DNA of 64,000 nucleotides, taken from positions 48,355 through 112,354 of the forward strand of contig NZ_JBATVG010000016.1 in NCBI RefSeq assembly GCF_049671645.1, read 5' to 3'. Of the stretch, positions 1-7,620 are shown piece after piece. The notes under the pieces were generated by a model. The model was not told where the DNA came from, searched no databases, and was given only the letters and a program-made list of their open reading frames with translations. Position numbers and translations under genes: made by a program. Position 1 is the first letter of the stretch. Each line of letters opens with the position of its first letter. The stretch comes from Castellaniella sp049671645. Its GTDB lineage: Bacteria > Pseudomonadota > Gammaproteobacteria > Burkholderiales > Burkholderiaceae_B.

Positions 1-477
1 CTGCACCAGGGCATCGACAAGGCCCAGACCGCGCAGAAAGACCAGAGCGCCCAGGTGGAGCAGCTCCGCAAGCATGTTGCCGATATGGAAGCCGGCGTCT
101 CCAGCCTGATCGCCGCGATCCCTCCCGACCCGCGCGGCACGTCGCCCGGCATCCGCAGCGCCGACATGGTCCTGCAGGATGACGGCCTGCATTACCAGGT
201 CTTGCTGATCCAGGAGCCCCCCAAGGGCGAAACCGAAGTCCCCAATCTGCGCGGCGAGGTCAAGCTGGTCGGCATCGGCACCTATCCCAACGGCAACACA
301 GCCTACGTGGGCCTGGGCACGCAGGCGCTGGACATGGGACGCTACACAGTGATCAACGGCCAGACCGAACTGCCCAAGGCCTATCGCCTGCACCAGGTCA
401 CGGTCCAGATCATGGCGGAAGGGTCGGACAAGATCATCGCCACACGCACGGTGCGAGCCACGGCGGCGCGCCGATAA
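1..477 (+). CDS. Partial protein of unknown function, coiled coil plus beta-rich C-terminal domain
   Basis: The reading frame is open from base 1, so the gene begins before the window and only the last 158 residues are visible. The first 40 or so residues are polar and rich in Gln, Lys and Glu, like the end of a coiled coil. The rest shows short alternating hydrophobic strands (QVLLIQE, GEVKLVGIG, VTVQIMAEG) that suggest a compact beta domain. The layout resembles the proteobacterial coiled-coil family DUF6776, but that is a pattern impression only, and no function is known. It converges on glnQ and both genes end at a GC-rich hairpin. Confidence 0.75.
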   Translation: MHQGIDKAQTAQKDQSAQVEQLRKHVADMEAGVSSLIAAIPPDPRGTSPGIRSADMVLQDDGLHYQVLLIQEPPKGETEVPNLRGEVKLVGIGTYPNGNTAYVGLGTQALDMGRYTVINGQTELPKAYRLHQVTVQIMAEGSDKIIATRTVRATAARR

Positions 478-502
478 GCGGCGGCTCCGCACGACGGAAC
501 GC

Positions 503-522
503 GGGGGGCCTGCCGGCCCCCC
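503..522. terminator. GC hairpin between convergent genes
   Basis: A perfect 8-base inverted repeat (ggggggcc, loop tgcc, ggcccccc) lies between the two convergent stop codons at 477 and 548. It has no T-run on either side, so it is at best a weak or Rho-assisted bidirectional terminator. Confidence 0.4.
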
Positions 523-547
523 TGCCATGCGGACGGGATGGCGCCGA

Positions 548-1276
548 TCAGGAGACGTGCTGCAGGAAGTCTTTCAAACGCTGGCTGGGCGGATCATTGA
601 GCAGCGCTTCGGGAGCGCCGTCTTCGGCGATCTTGCCTTGATCCATGAAAATCAGCCGGCTGCCGACTTTGCGGGCGAATTCCATTTCATGCGTGACCAC
701 GATCATGGTCATGCCTTCCTCGGCCACGTCCTGCATGACGCGCAGGACCTCGTGGCGCAATTCCGGATCCAGCGCCGAGGTGGGTTCGTCAAACAGCATC
801 AACAGGGGCTTGATGGCCAGCGCGCGGGCGATGGCCACCCGTTGCTGCTGCCCGCCCGACAACTGCCCCGGGTAATGGCCGGCGCGTTCGGCCAGGCCGA
901 CCTTGTCCAACAGATCCTTGGCCTGTTGGCGCGCCTGGGCCTTGGGCGTGCCCCGCGTATGAACCGGGCCGAACATGACATTTTCCAACGCTGTCAGCTG
1001 GGGAAACAGATTGAACTGCTGGAACACCATGCCGGCTTCGCGGCGCAATTCGAGAATCTGGGACGTCTTGCCCAGCACGCTGTGCCCGTTGACCACGATG
1101 TCGCCGCCCTGGATGGTTTCCAGCACGTTGATGCAGCGCAAGAACGTGGACTTCCCCGAACCGGACGGCCCGACCACCACCACGACCTCGCCGGACTCGA
1201 TGGACAGATCGATGCCGTCGAGCACGACGTTGTCGCCGAACCGCTTGGTGACGTTCTTGAATTCGACGATGCTCAT
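548..1276 (-). CDS. glnQ: Polar amino-acid ABC transporter ATPase (GlnQ type)
   Basis: This is the ATP-hydrolysing subunit of a polar amino-acid importer, 242 residues, the usual length for GlnQ/HisP. Visible motifs are Walker A GPSGSGKST (36-44), Q-loop FQQFNLF (85-91), signature LSGGQQQR (139-146), Walker B LLMLFDEP (158-165) and the H-loop VVTHEM. Its ATG overlaps the stop of the upstream permease gene by four bases (ATGA), so the two are probably translationally coupled. The operon order on the minus strand is binding protein, permease, ATPase. Family membership is certain; the substrate (glutamine, glutamate or another polar amino acid) is inferred from family resemblance only. Confidence 0.93.
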   Translation of the reverse strand: MSIVEFKNVTKRFGDNVVLDGIDLSIESGEVVVVVGPSGSGKSTFLRCINVLETIQGGDIVVNGHSVLGKTSQILELRREAGMVFQQFNLFPQLTALENVMFGPVHTRGTPKAQARQQAKDLLDKVGLAERAGHYPGQLSGGQQQRVAIARALAIKPLLMLFDEPTSALDPELRHEVLRVMQDVAEEGMTMIVVTHEMEFARKVGSRLIFMDQGKIAEDGAPEALLNDPPSQRLKDFLQHVS

Positions 1277-2112
1277 ACGATGCGGGTCCTGTGTTCAATG
1301 AATTTGAGCACCAGGGCGATGAAACCGGTCATGATCAGGTAAATCACCGCGACCGCCCCCCAGATTTCCACCGCGCGAAAGTTGCCGGCGATGATTTCCT
1401 GCCCCTGACGGGTCAGTTCGGCGACCCCGATGACGATGAACAGCGAGGAATCCTTAAGGCTGATGATGCACTGATTGCCCATGGTGGGAATCATGCGCCG
1501 CAAGGCCACCGGCCCGATGATGTGGGCCAGGATCTTGTAGAACGGCAGCCCCATGGCCTGGCCGGCTTCCTGGAGGCCTTTGGGCACCGACAGCAGGCCG
1601 CCGCGCACGATTTCCGCGATGTAAGCCCCTGAATTGATCATCAAGGTGACGGTGGCGGCGGTAAAGCCGTCGATCCGCAGATTGACCAGCAGCGGCAAGG
1701 CGAAGTAAATGAACATCACCTGCACCACGATCGGGGTGCCGCGCATCAGCAGGATGTAGATCTGGGAGACCACGGACAAGGCCACCGGCACCCAGGCCAG
1801 GCACCGCCAGACCACCAGCGCCAGCACTGCCAGCTGAACCACCCACCAGACCGGATCCGGCACCCCGGCCAGCGGCCCATCGCCCAGCCAGGACAACAGC
1901 CGCAGCAGGACATACAGGACCACCAGGCCGACCACCCCCCATGCCAGCGAACGGCGCGTCACCGGCACCGGCACATAGGTGACGACCACCCCGGCCAGGC
2001 CGCCGATGATCGTTCCCCCCACCAGGCCCAGCACCGTGATCTGGACGGTCATCCAGGCGCCGGCCATCAGATCGGGCCAGGCCGCCCAGATTGCAGACCA
2101 TTCAAACGTCAC
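1273..2112 (-). CDS. glnP: Polar amino-acid ABC transporter permease (GlnP type)
   Basis: This is an inner-membrane permease of the HisM/GlnP family. The conserved core MRGTPIVVQVMFIYFALP and the EAA-like loop around EAGQAMGLP are clear, and the C-terminal half (SLFIVIGVAELTRQGQEI) matches GlnP closely. At 279 residues it is about 60 longer than E. coli GlnP: an extra stretch of about 70 residues (roughly 46-118) with two further hydrophobic segments lies between the first membrane helix and the MRGTP motif. The start codon is GTG at 2112, preceded by a weak GGAA. It lies 18 bases after the binding-protein gene and overlaps glnQ by four bases. Confidence 0.92.
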   Translation of the reverse strand: MTFEWSAIWAAWPDLMAGAWMTVQITVLGLVGGTIIGGLAGVVVTYVPVPVTRRSLAWGVVGLVVLYVLLRLLSWLGDGPLAGVPDPVWWVVQLAVLALVVWRCLAWVPVALSVVSQIYILLMRGTPIVVQVMFIYFALPLLVNLRIDGFTAATVTLMINSGAYIAEIVRGGLLSVPKGLQEAGQAMGLPFYKILAHIIGPVALRRMIPTMGNQCIISLKDSSLFIVIGVAELTRQGQEIIAGNFRAVEIWGAVAVIYLIMTGFIALVLKFIEHRTRIV

Positions 2113-2130
2113 GATAAGTTCCGATCCGGT

Positions 2131-2877
2131 TTAGTCGGGTTTCTTGCCGAACCAGGTTTCGTACAGCTTGTCGTAGGTGCCGTTGGCCTTCAGATCGGCC
2201 AGGGCCTTGTTGACGACGGGCACCAGCTTGCTGTCTTTCGGAAAGGCAATGCCGTAGAAATCGCCGCTTTTCAGGGAACCCACGACCTTGACCTTGCCTT
2301 GTCCGGCTGTTTTGGCGTAGTACTGGACATTGGGCGTATCGTGCACCACGGCATCCACGCGGCCGGTCGCCAGTTCCAGGAAGGCGTTGTCGATATTGGG
2401 GAAGAGCTTCAGCTTGGCCGACGGCACGTTGGCCTTCATGTAGTCCACCGTGGCGGTGCCGATCTTCACGGCGACGGTCTTGTTTTCCAGGTCTTTGGCG
2501 GTCTTGATGGGACTGTCCTTGGACACCAGGATGGCCAGGCCGGATTCATAGTAGGGGTCGGAGAAATCGATGACCTTGGCGCGGTCCGCGCGAATGGTGA
2601 TGCCCGCCAGCGCCACATCGATGTTGTGCGTCTGCAGGCCCGGGATGATGCCGTTGAAGTCCATGGGCTGCAAACGGTATTTCAGATGGGCCTGCTTGGC
2701 GATGGCGTCCCACAACTGGATGTCGAACCCGGTGTATTTGCCATCTTGTTTGAATTCGAACGGCACGAAGGCGGTGTCGGTCGCGACAACCAGTTCCTTA
2801 TCCGCCGCCTGAGCGGTCGGCAGGGCCAGGGTAAAGGCCAGTCCAAGCAGGGCGGCTTTCAGGGATTTGGGCAACAT
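2131..2877 (-). CDS. glnH: Periplasmic glutamine-type binding protein
   Basis: This is the solute-binding protein (SBP family 3) of the importer, 248 residues. I chose the ATG at 2877 because AAGGAG lies nine bases upstream and the protein then begins with a normal signal peptide (MLPKSLKAALLG, hydrophobic core, cleavage after AQA near residue 24). The frame is open further upstream to 3000, but that extension lacks signal-peptide character and covers a terminator hairpin. Typical family features include FKQDGKYTGFDIQLWDAI, LAGITIRADRAKVIDFS and the C-terminal LKANGTYDKLYETWFGK. It is the first gene of the glnHPQ-type operon. Confidence 0.93.
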   Translation of the reverse strand: MLPKSLKAALLGLAFTLALPTAQAADKELVVATDTAFVPFEFKQDGKYTGFDIQLWDAIAKQAHLKYRLQPMDFNGIIPGLQTHNIDVALAGITIRADRAKVIDFSDPYYESGLAILVSKDSPIKTAKDLENKTVAVKIGTATVDYMKANVPSAKLKLFPNIDNAFLELATGRVDAVVHDTPNVQYYAKTAGQGKVKVVGSLKSGDFYGIAFPKDSKLVPVVNKALADLKANGTYDKLYETWFGKKPD

Positions 2878-2946
2878 GATGGGAGTCTCCTTGTGGGATG
2901 TTTTTCCAGCGGCCAGCCGGTCGCGCCAGGGGCCTATCTTAACTGA

Positions 2947-2992
2947 AAGGCCCGGGATCTCCGCCTGAAAAACGGCGAAAACCCCGGGCCTT
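2947..2992 (-). terminator. Hairpin between metQ and glnH
   Basis: Perfect 10-base arms (aaggcccggg / cccgggcctt) enclose a second short stem (cgcc / ggcg). The structure starts 60 bases past the metQ stop and lies before the glnH ribosome site, so it probably ends the methionine operon. The T-tail is short (CCTTTC on the minus strand). Confidence 0.6.
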
Positions 2993-3052
2993 CCGGTCAT
3001 TTTTGGGGAAATCCCCTAGAACTTCCCGGAGATTTCCGACGCACGGGCGCGC

Positions 3053-3838
3053 TTAGAACGCCGGCACGATCGCGCCCTTGTACTGCTTCAGGATGAAGTC
3101 GCGCACCTTGTCGGATTGCAGCGCCGCCACCAATTTGCGGATCGCCGGATCGTCCTTGCGATCGGCGCGGGTCACCACCAGATTCGCATAGGGCGAATGC
3201 TTGTCTTCGATGAACAAGGCGTCCTTGATCGGGTTCAGGCCGGCTTCCAGCGCATAGTTGGTGTTGATCAGGGCCAGATCCACGTCGGGCAGCACGCGCG
3301 GCAGTGTGGCGGCTTCCAGTTCACGGAATTTCAGGTGCTTGGGATTGTCCGACACGTCGCGGGCCGTGGCCAGGATGTTGCTGGGATCCTTCAGCTTGAT
3401 CAGGCCCTGTTTCTGCAGCAGCAGCAAGGCGCGGGCGCCATTGGACGGGTCATTGGGGATGGCCACCAGAGAACCGTCCTTCAGGTCCTTGATGTTCTTG
3501 ATCTTCTGCGAATAGGCGCCAAAGGGCTCCACGTGCACGGCGCCGACCGACACCAGCTTGGTGTCGTGTTCCTTGTTGAAGGAATCCAGATACGGCTGGT
3601 GCTGGAAGAAATTGGCATCGATCTGCTTGTCGGCGACCTGCAGGTTGGGCTGCACGTAGTCGGTGAAGACCTTGATGTCCAGATCCACGCCTTCCTTGGC
3701 CAGATCCGGTTTGACGAATTCCAGCAGCTCGGCGTGCGGCACGGGAGTGGCCGCGACCGACAGCTTGACGGCATGGGCGGGAGTGGCGAAGGCCAGCGGC
3801 AAAGCCAGCGCCAGCGCCGGCACGAACTTCTTGAACAT
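3053..3838 (-). CDS. metQ: D-methionine-type substrate-binding protein (MetQ/NlpA)
   Basis: This is the periplasmic binding protein of the methionine importer, 261 residues, of the NlpA/MetQ family (VAATPVPHAELLEFV, VFTDYVQPN, FFQHQPYLDSFN, AIPNDPSNGARALLLL). The start at 3838 has a strong AGGAGGT ribosome site; the in-frame ATG 24 bases upstream does not. The N-terminus is a classic signal peptide ending ATPAHA with no lipobox cysteine, so this copy should be a soluble periplasmic protein, whereas many MetQ proteins are lipoproteins. It is the last gene of the metN-metI-metQ operon. Confidence 0.92.
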   Translation of the reverse strand: MFKKFVPALALALPLAFATPAHAVKLSVAATPVPHAELLEFVKPDLAKEGVDLDIKVFTDYVQPNLQVADKQIDANFFQHQPYLDSFNKEHDTKLVSVGAVHVEPFGAYSQKIKNIKDLKDGSLVAIPNDPSNGARALLLLQKQGLIKLKDPSNILATARDVSDNPKHLKFRELEAATLPRVLPDVDLALINTNYALEAGLNPIKDALFIEDKHSPYANLVVTRADRKDDPAIRKLVAALQSDKVRDFILKQYKGAIVPAF

Positions 3839-3869
3839 GAGTAAAACCTCCTGAGTCATCACAATATGA

Positions 3870-4526
3870 TTACTTCCGATTCAGCCGGGCCACCCAGCGG
3901 TCGCCCAGCACCTGAAACACCTGCACCATGATGACCAGGATCACCACGGTCACCGCCATCACGTCGCCCTGATAGCGCTGATAGCCATAGCGCACGGCCA
4001 GGTCGCCCAGGCCGCCGCCGCCGATCACCCCCGACATGGCCGAATAGCCGACCAGCGTGATCGCCGTGACGACAATGGCGGCCAGGATGCCGGTGGTGGC
4101 TTCCGGCAGCAAGGCCCACAGCACGGTCTGGCGCGAAGTCGCGCCCATCGACCGGCAGGCCTCGCTGACCCCGGGATCGAGTTCGCGCAGCACATTTTCC
4201 ACCAGGCGCGCGAAAAACGGCGCGGCGCTGGCCACCAGCGGCGGGATCGAGCCCTGCACGCCCAGCGCCGTTCCCACAAGCAGGCGGGACATCGGGATCA
4301 TGACGATCAGCAAAATCAGGAAGGGCACGGACCGCAGCACATTGACGATGAAGGCCGTGCTTTGGTAGAGACCCCGATGGCTCATCACCTGCCCGGGGCT
4401 GGTCAGAAACAGCAGCACGCCCACCGGCAGGCCGATCAGCACGGTGAACAGCAAGGAAAAGCCCGTCATCAGCAAGGTGTCGATCGTGGCTTCGCCGATC
4501 ATCCACCAATCCACATTGGCCATCAT
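3870..4526 (-). CDS. metI: D-methionine ABC transporter permease (MetI)
   Basis: This is the inner-membrane permease of the methionine importer, 218 residues, normal for MetI. Five or six hydrophobic helices are visible, with the family motifs NVLRSVPFLILLI, the coupling loop EACRSMGATSRQTV, and SGVIGGGGLGDLA. Its start overlaps the metN stop by four bases (ATGA). It forms a dimeric channel with two MetN subunits and receives substrate from MetQ, whose gene follows after 31 bases. Confidence 0.94.
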   Translation of the reverse strand: MMANVDWWMIGEATIDTLLMTGFSLLFTVLIGLPVGVLLFLTSPGQVMSHRGLYQSTAFIVNVLRSVPFLILLIVMIPMSRLLVGTALGVQGSIPPLVASAAPFFARLVENVLRELDPGVSEACRSMGATSRQTVLWALLPEATTGILAAIVVTAITLVGYSAMSGVIGGGGLGDLAVRYGYQRYQGDVMAVTVVILVIMVQVFQVLGDRWVARLNRK

Positions 4527-5536
4527 GTCCGCAATACCTCGTAGTGCACGCCGGCCTGATCCAGGGCGCCGCCCAGCGCATCCAGGTCGGCATCGGCGCC
4601 TTGCGCCGCCACGACCAGCTGGCCGTAGGGCGTGTCCTTGATGCGCCCGACCGAACCCTGCAGGATGCTGAGATCCAGGTTCAGGTCCCGGCTGAGCCGG
4701 CTGAGCAGCGGCGTGCCTGTGGCATCGCCCCGGAAGCTCAGTCGCAGCAGGCGGCCCGACAGGCCTTCGGCCATGGCCCGCCAGCCTTCGCCGCCATCCA
4801 GCCCGCTTTCCGACAGCAGCGACCGCGTCGCATCATGCCGCGGGTGCAGGAAGACTTCCAACACCTGGCCGGATTCCACGATGCGCCCGGCTTCGATCAC
4901 CGCCACCCGATCGCAGACGGCGCGGATCACATCCATGCTGTGCGTGATCAGCACAATGGTCAGGCCCAGGCGCTGGTTGATGTCCCCCAGCAGCCGCAGG
5001 ATGGACTGCGTGGTTTCAGGGTCCAGCGCGGACGTGGCCTCGTCGCACAGCAGCAGGCGCGGCTTGCTCGCCAGCGCCCGGGCGATGCCCACCCGCTGCT
5101 GTTGGCCGCCCGAGAGCTGGCCGGGATACTTGTGCGCCTGATCCGCCAGGCCGACCAGATTCAGCACCTCGCGGGCGCGGGCCTCGCGGGCCGCGCGCGA
5201 CATGCCCGACAACCGCAGCGGAAAACAGACGTTGTCCATGACCGTGCGGGCTCGCAGCAGATTGAAATGCTGAAACACCATGCCCACGCTGCGCCGGTAT
5301 TCGCGCAGCTGCGCGTCGGAATACGCGGTGATGTCGTGGCCGTCCACGCGCACGATGCCTTCGGTGGGCCGTTCCAGCAGGTTCAGCATGCGGATGAGCG
5401 TGCTCTTGCCGGCCCCCGAGCGGCCGATGATGCCGAAGACCTCGCCTTCGCGGACGTTCAGATTGACATCGGCCAGCGCATGCACGGAACGGCCGGCCGA
5501 TTCAAAAGTTTTACGGATGTTCTCGAGATCGATCAA
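4523..5536 (-). CDS. metN: D-methionine ABC transporter ATPase (MetN)
   Basis: This is the ATPase of the methionine importer, 337 residues. The nucleotide-binding domain (1-240) has Walker A GRSGAGKST, signature LSGGQQQR, Walker B LLLCDEAT and the H-loop ITHSM. The C-terminal 90 residues (LLRLSFRGDATGTPLLSRLS and following) form the ACT-like NIL domain, which in E. coli MetN binds methionine and inhibits transport. The start must be TTG at 5536: an in-frame TGA stop lies three codons upstream and no ATG is available. No good ribosome site is visible, so expression may be low or leader-controlled. Confidence 0.93.
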   Translation of the reverse strand: MIDLENIRKTFESAGRSVHALADVNLNVREGEVFGIIGRSGAGKSTLIRMLNLLERPTEGIVRVDGHDITAYSDAQLREYRRSVGMVFQHFNLLRARTVMDNVCFPLRLSGMSRAAREARAREVLNLVGLADQAHKYPGQLSGGQQQRVGIARALASKPRLLLCDEATSALDPETTQSILRLLGDINQRLGLTIVLITHSMDVIRAVCDRVAVIEAGRIVESGQVLEVFLHPRHDATRSLLSESGLDGGEGWRAMAEGLSGRLLRLSFRGDATGTPLLSRLSRDLNLDLSILQGSVGRIKDTPYGQLVVAAQGADADLDALGGALDQAGVHYEVLRT

Positions 5537-5668
5537 GATGCGGAGTCACTTAAAAGGCGGGATCCTGGATCAGCAGGATGCGGGGACCCTGTGGCAATGT
5601 CCCTCAAGCCGAGAATTTACCATGCCGATTCACAGGGTTAGCTGTGTAGCATATAGCGAAAAATTATA
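5537..5668 (-). promoter_or_regulatory. metN promoter region and leader
   Basis: A consensus TATAAT (minus strand, 5668-5663) lies just past the end of the cyclase gene and would start a leader of about 120 bases before the TTG codon. No convincing -35 box is visible. The leader holds a 6-base stem-loop (atcctg 5562-5567, caggat 5574-5579) and a second short stem (gggac/gtccc). I recognised no known methionine or SAM riboswitch pattern. Confidence 0.4.
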
Positions 5669-5681
5669 GCTCGCCCCCCGA

Positions 5682-7406
5682 TCAACGCCGTCCCGCAGGC
5701 TTGTCGCGATACATGGCCTCGTCGGCCTGCTTCAACAGAGCTTCGGCATCCCGGGCGTCGGCGGGCCAGCAGGCTGCGCCGATGGCGACGCCCAGGCGCA
5801 CGACACGGCCCGGCGGGATGTTCGTCAAGGTCTCCAGGGGAGCGGTGATCCGGACCCTCAATTTGGTCTTCAGGCTGTCCAGCGCGTCGGCCGACGACAC
5901 CCCCATGGCCACCACGATGAATTCGTCGCCGCTGCGCCGGGCCAGCAGATCTTCCGCCCGCAAGCACGCCTTGATCCGGCCGGCGATTTCAAGCAGCGCA
6001 TGGTCGCCATTATCATGTCCAAACTGGTCGTTGAGCGGCTTGAAATCATTCAAGTCGATGAACAGGACCGCGAAAGGCGTCGCGCGGCGATCAGCCGTCA
6101 GCCGCGCCAACAAGCTGTCGAGCGCCATCCGGCTGGCCGCCCCGGTCAGGCGGTCCGTGAACAGGTCCCGCTGCATGGCGCTGAAATTACGGGCCAGATC
6201 GCCCAGCTCGTCCTGGCGCCGGGTGGCGATGGCCACCGAGGGGTCGCCGGAACGAATGCGGTCGACGGCTTGCGACAGGGCAATGACCTCCTGAGCGATG
6301 CGACCGAAAATGCGGGTGCCGATCAGGATGGTCAGGAGCACGGCCAGCAGGCCGATGCCCAGTGCGATGCCAAGCTGTTGGTGGATGCCGGTGAAGATCG
6401 CCGTACGCGGGATGGCGACGATGGCCAGCCAGTCCATGCCCGCATCGTCCACCACCCGGCGAGCCGCCACGGTGATGGTGTCGCCCTCGTCATCTTGCAC
6501 CAGCAAGCGGTATTCCCGATTGTCGTCCAGCCGCGAGTCGGCCCGGGATTCGCCCACCAGCCGGGCCATGCCCCGATACGCCGCCTGGATGACCGGATCG
6601 TCGCTGTTGGCCGCATTGACCCGCAGCGGCTTGCCATCGACGCTCAGGCCCAGGTTCGCCGCCCCCGTGGCGGCGATCAGCTTGCCGTCGCGCTCCACCA
6701 CGAAGGCGCGGCCCCGGTCGCCGACATCCAGCCCGCCGACGAAGCGATTGATTTCCTGCAGCGACACATCCGTGGCCACCACGCCCTGGAACAGGCCATC
6801 GGCGCCCAGCACGCGCCGCGCGCGGGTGACCACCAGATCCTGCGAGGAAAAATCGATGTAGACCGTCGTCCAGACCTGCATGCTGGTCTGTCGGGCCAAT
6901 TGATACCAGACCCGTTCGCGCGGATCGAACAGCCCGGGCTCCTGTCCGACCAGACGCGGTTTGCCCTGGACCCCCCGATAACGGTAGTACAGGCGATGCA
7001 GTTCCGGGCGCAGCTTCAGGCGCAATTCGGCCTCCTGCTCGCTCAGGCGCTTGAGCGCGATGCTCTGCCCGGCCTCGTTGCCGTAATAAACGTAATTATT
7101 GGGATTGGTGAACATGGACGTGGCCACCCAGAACCGGGTGCGCAATTCGGCCAGCTGCGGCGCAAGATCCGACTGCACCGGCATCCCTTCCGGAAAGGCG
7201 GCCTCCAGGACGGAGGCCGAGCCACGCACGTGGAAATGCACGGCCTGCGCGATGCGCGATGCGATCGCCCGCATGTACTGATCGGAAAACAGACCGATGT
7301 TGCGGCTGGCCGCCCAGTAGAACGTCCCCCCCAATGCGGCTGCGACCAGGGCCAGCAGCAACACGTAAGGCAGGACCAGCGAGACGCGCAAGGATCTCAG
7401 AGTCAT
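5682..7406 (-). CDS. Membrane diguanylate cyclase (dCACHE-HAMP-GGDEF)
   Basis: This predicted enzyme makes cyclic di-GMP from two GTP. It has 574 residues: membrane helix 9-30, periplasmic double-Cache sensor about 35-335 (with the typical FDPRERVWYQLA at 160-171), second helix 343-366, HAMP 364-415, and a GGDEF domain 415-574. The active-site loop reads SGDEF (492-496) instead of GGDEF, a variant found in some active cyclases. An inhibitory-site motif RAED (483-486) sits at the correct distance upstream, which suggests product feedback. The start at 7406 gives a clean N-terminal membrane anchor but has no clear ribosome site. The gene is divergent from the hybrid-kinase gene. Confidence 0.88.
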   Translation of the reverse strand: MTLRSLRVSLVLPYVLLLALVAAALGGTFYWAASRNIGLFSDQYMRAIASRIAQAVHFHVRGSASVLEAAFPEGMPVQSDLAPQLAELRTRFWVATSMFTNPNNYVYYGNEAGQSIALKRLSEQEAELRLKLRPELHRLYYRYRGVQGKPRLVGQEPGLFDPRERVWYQLARQTSMQVWTTVYIDFSSQDLVVTRARRVLGADGLFQGVVATDVSLQEINRFVGGLDVGDRGRAFVVERDGKLIAATGAANLGLSVDGKPLRVNAANSDDPVIQAAYRGMARLVGESRADSRLDDNREYRLLVQDDEGDTITVAARRVVDDAGMDWLAIVAIPRTAIFTGIHQQLGIALGIGLLAVLLTILIGTRIFGRIAQEVIALSQAVDRIRSGDPSVAIATRRQDELGDLARNFSAMQRDLFTDRLTGAASRMALDSLLARLTADRRATPFAVLFIDLNDFKPLNDQFGHDNGDHALLEIAGRIKACLRAEDLLARRSGDEFIVVAMGVSSADALDSLKTKLRVRITAPLETLTNIPPGRVVRLGVAIGAACWPADARDAEALLKQADEAMYRDKPAGRR

Positions 7407-7620
7407 CAGTAGATGAAAAAATATATTACAAATGAAGTCGTGATGCAGTTTACCCGGATGCCGCCGGTCACGCTGATGAGTCTTGGCCAGCCCCGGGCAT
7501 GCCATATCCGACACCCTTCGCGCGCCGCACGGCTCTCCGATGGTTTAAGCTTCGACCGCCGCTGCCGTAAACCCGTACCGTGATCTCCCTTTCTCTTTGC
7601 CGCCCCCACCCCACAGCGCC

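Noticed and set aside
5537..5660. SAM or methionine riboswitch before metN
   Set aside because: The leader has stems but none of the conserved cores of SAM classes that I could recognise; recorded only as a leader.
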